Positions 63,851 to 64,000 of a DNA stretch of 64,000 nucleotides are shown piece after piece (the stretch's first letter is position 1; the number at the start of each line of letters is the position of its first letter). The position numbers and the translations under genes were made by a program. This DNA comes from Vibrio hannami. GTDB taxonomy: Bacteria; Pseudomonadota; Gammaproteobacteria; Enterobacterales; Vibrionaceae. The notes below the pieces were generated by a model, which was not told the DNA's origin, did not search any database, and saw only the letters and a program-made list of their open reading frames with translations. Where the stretch lies: contig NZ_JARQZP010000007.1 in NCBI RefSeq assembly GCF_029589055.1, forward strand, positions 372,001-436,000. Direction: 5' to 3'.

Positions 63851-64000
63851 ATGTTCAATCTCTTACCAGACTGGGCTGAGAAAACACCAAATCATCCGGC
63901 GCTCTTCACGCCGGATAAGAGTTTTACCTGGTCGGAATTAGAGGCTTATGTCAGAAACATTCGCTGGAACCTGCTAAGGCAAGGGATAGAAAAAAATGAT
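63851..64000 (+). CDS. menE: o-Succinylbenzoate–CoA ligase MenE (partial, N-terminus only)
   Basis: The first 50 codons of an adenylating enzyme, cut by the window edge. The visible N-terminus (MFNLLPDWAEKTPNHPAL, FTWSELEAYVRNI) is typical of AMP-dependent ligases. It starts three bases after the menC stop and has the position of menE in menFDHBCE. The catalytic motifs lie beyond the window. Confidence 0.85.
   Translation, partial: MFNLLPDWAEKTPNHPALFTPDKSFTWSELEAYVRNIRWNLLRQGIEKND

Noticed and set aside
1..64000. CRISPR arrays, insertion sequences, integrases, rRNA
   Set aside because: Looked for on both strands; no regular repeat-spacer pattern, transposase or integrase motifs, or rRNA sequence were seen.

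Overview
The window looks like a chromosomal segment of a Vibrio or close relative (Vibrionaceae). The reasons are the gene order minCDE–ycgL, tig–clpP–clpX–lon–hupB–ppiD, yfbR–alaA and menFDHBCE, TRAP-type C4-dicarboxylate genes with their own DctB/DctD pair near tig, a rhombosortase gene, and protein sequences typical of that family. Base composition looks moderate (about mid-40s % GC by eye, not computed). Most of the window is ordinary core chromosome. The clear accessory block is an aryl polyene (APE) pigment cluster.

Layout. 1–5.7 kb: partial cobA with a hairpin leader, the division-site genes minE/minD/minC, ycgL, a lytic transglycosylase, a LysM lipoprotein, and folD under a near-perfect PurR box. 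5.9–10.4 kb: an unknown gene, tRNA-Arg(TCT), a RidA-family protein, an anion permease and a DUF3360 membrane protein. 10.8–17.2 kb: a large Cache–PAS–DUF294 signalling protein, the protein AMPylase SelO, an Aer-like redox chemoreceptor with a sigma-28 type promoter, and an unknown protein. 17.3–20.5 kb: dctPQM behind a sigma-54 type promoter. 20.6–38.4 kb: a lipoprotein hydrolase and the APE cluster (type II fatty-acid/PKS-like genes in the apeA–R order, plus an ammonia-lyase). 38.6–41.8 kb: dctD and dctB, the likely regulators of dctPQM. 42.2–51.2 kb: the proteostasis block tig, clpP, clpX, lon, then hupB, ppiD and a ComEA-like protein, with two heat-shock (sigma-32) type promoters. 51.2–57.8 kb: rhombosortase, a DTW-domain protein, dGTPase, a sodium/solute symporter with several LacI-type operators, yfbR and alaA. 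58.0–64 kb: the menaquinone operon menF-D-H-B-C and the start of menE.

How parts fit. From memory, V. cholerae has dctPQM convergent with and directly beside dctDB–tig. Here about 18 kb containing the APE cluster lies between dctM and dctD, with the flanking orientations kept, so the APE block looks like an insertion at that junction. Within the APE cluster the two ACPs, the AMP-ligase and the ammonia-lyase would supply and load an aromatic starter. The KS/CLF, KR and DH enzymes would extend it. The acyltransferases, LolA-like protein, MMPL exporter and lipoproteins would attach it to lipid and move it to the outer membrane.

Three conserved genes are each broken by one small indel in a short low-complexity run: minE (A7), dctB (AG repeat) and menB (G5). 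This could be sequencing error, real mutation or slippage. It is the main caution for reading this window. No CRISPR array, rRNA, integrase or insertion sequence was seen.
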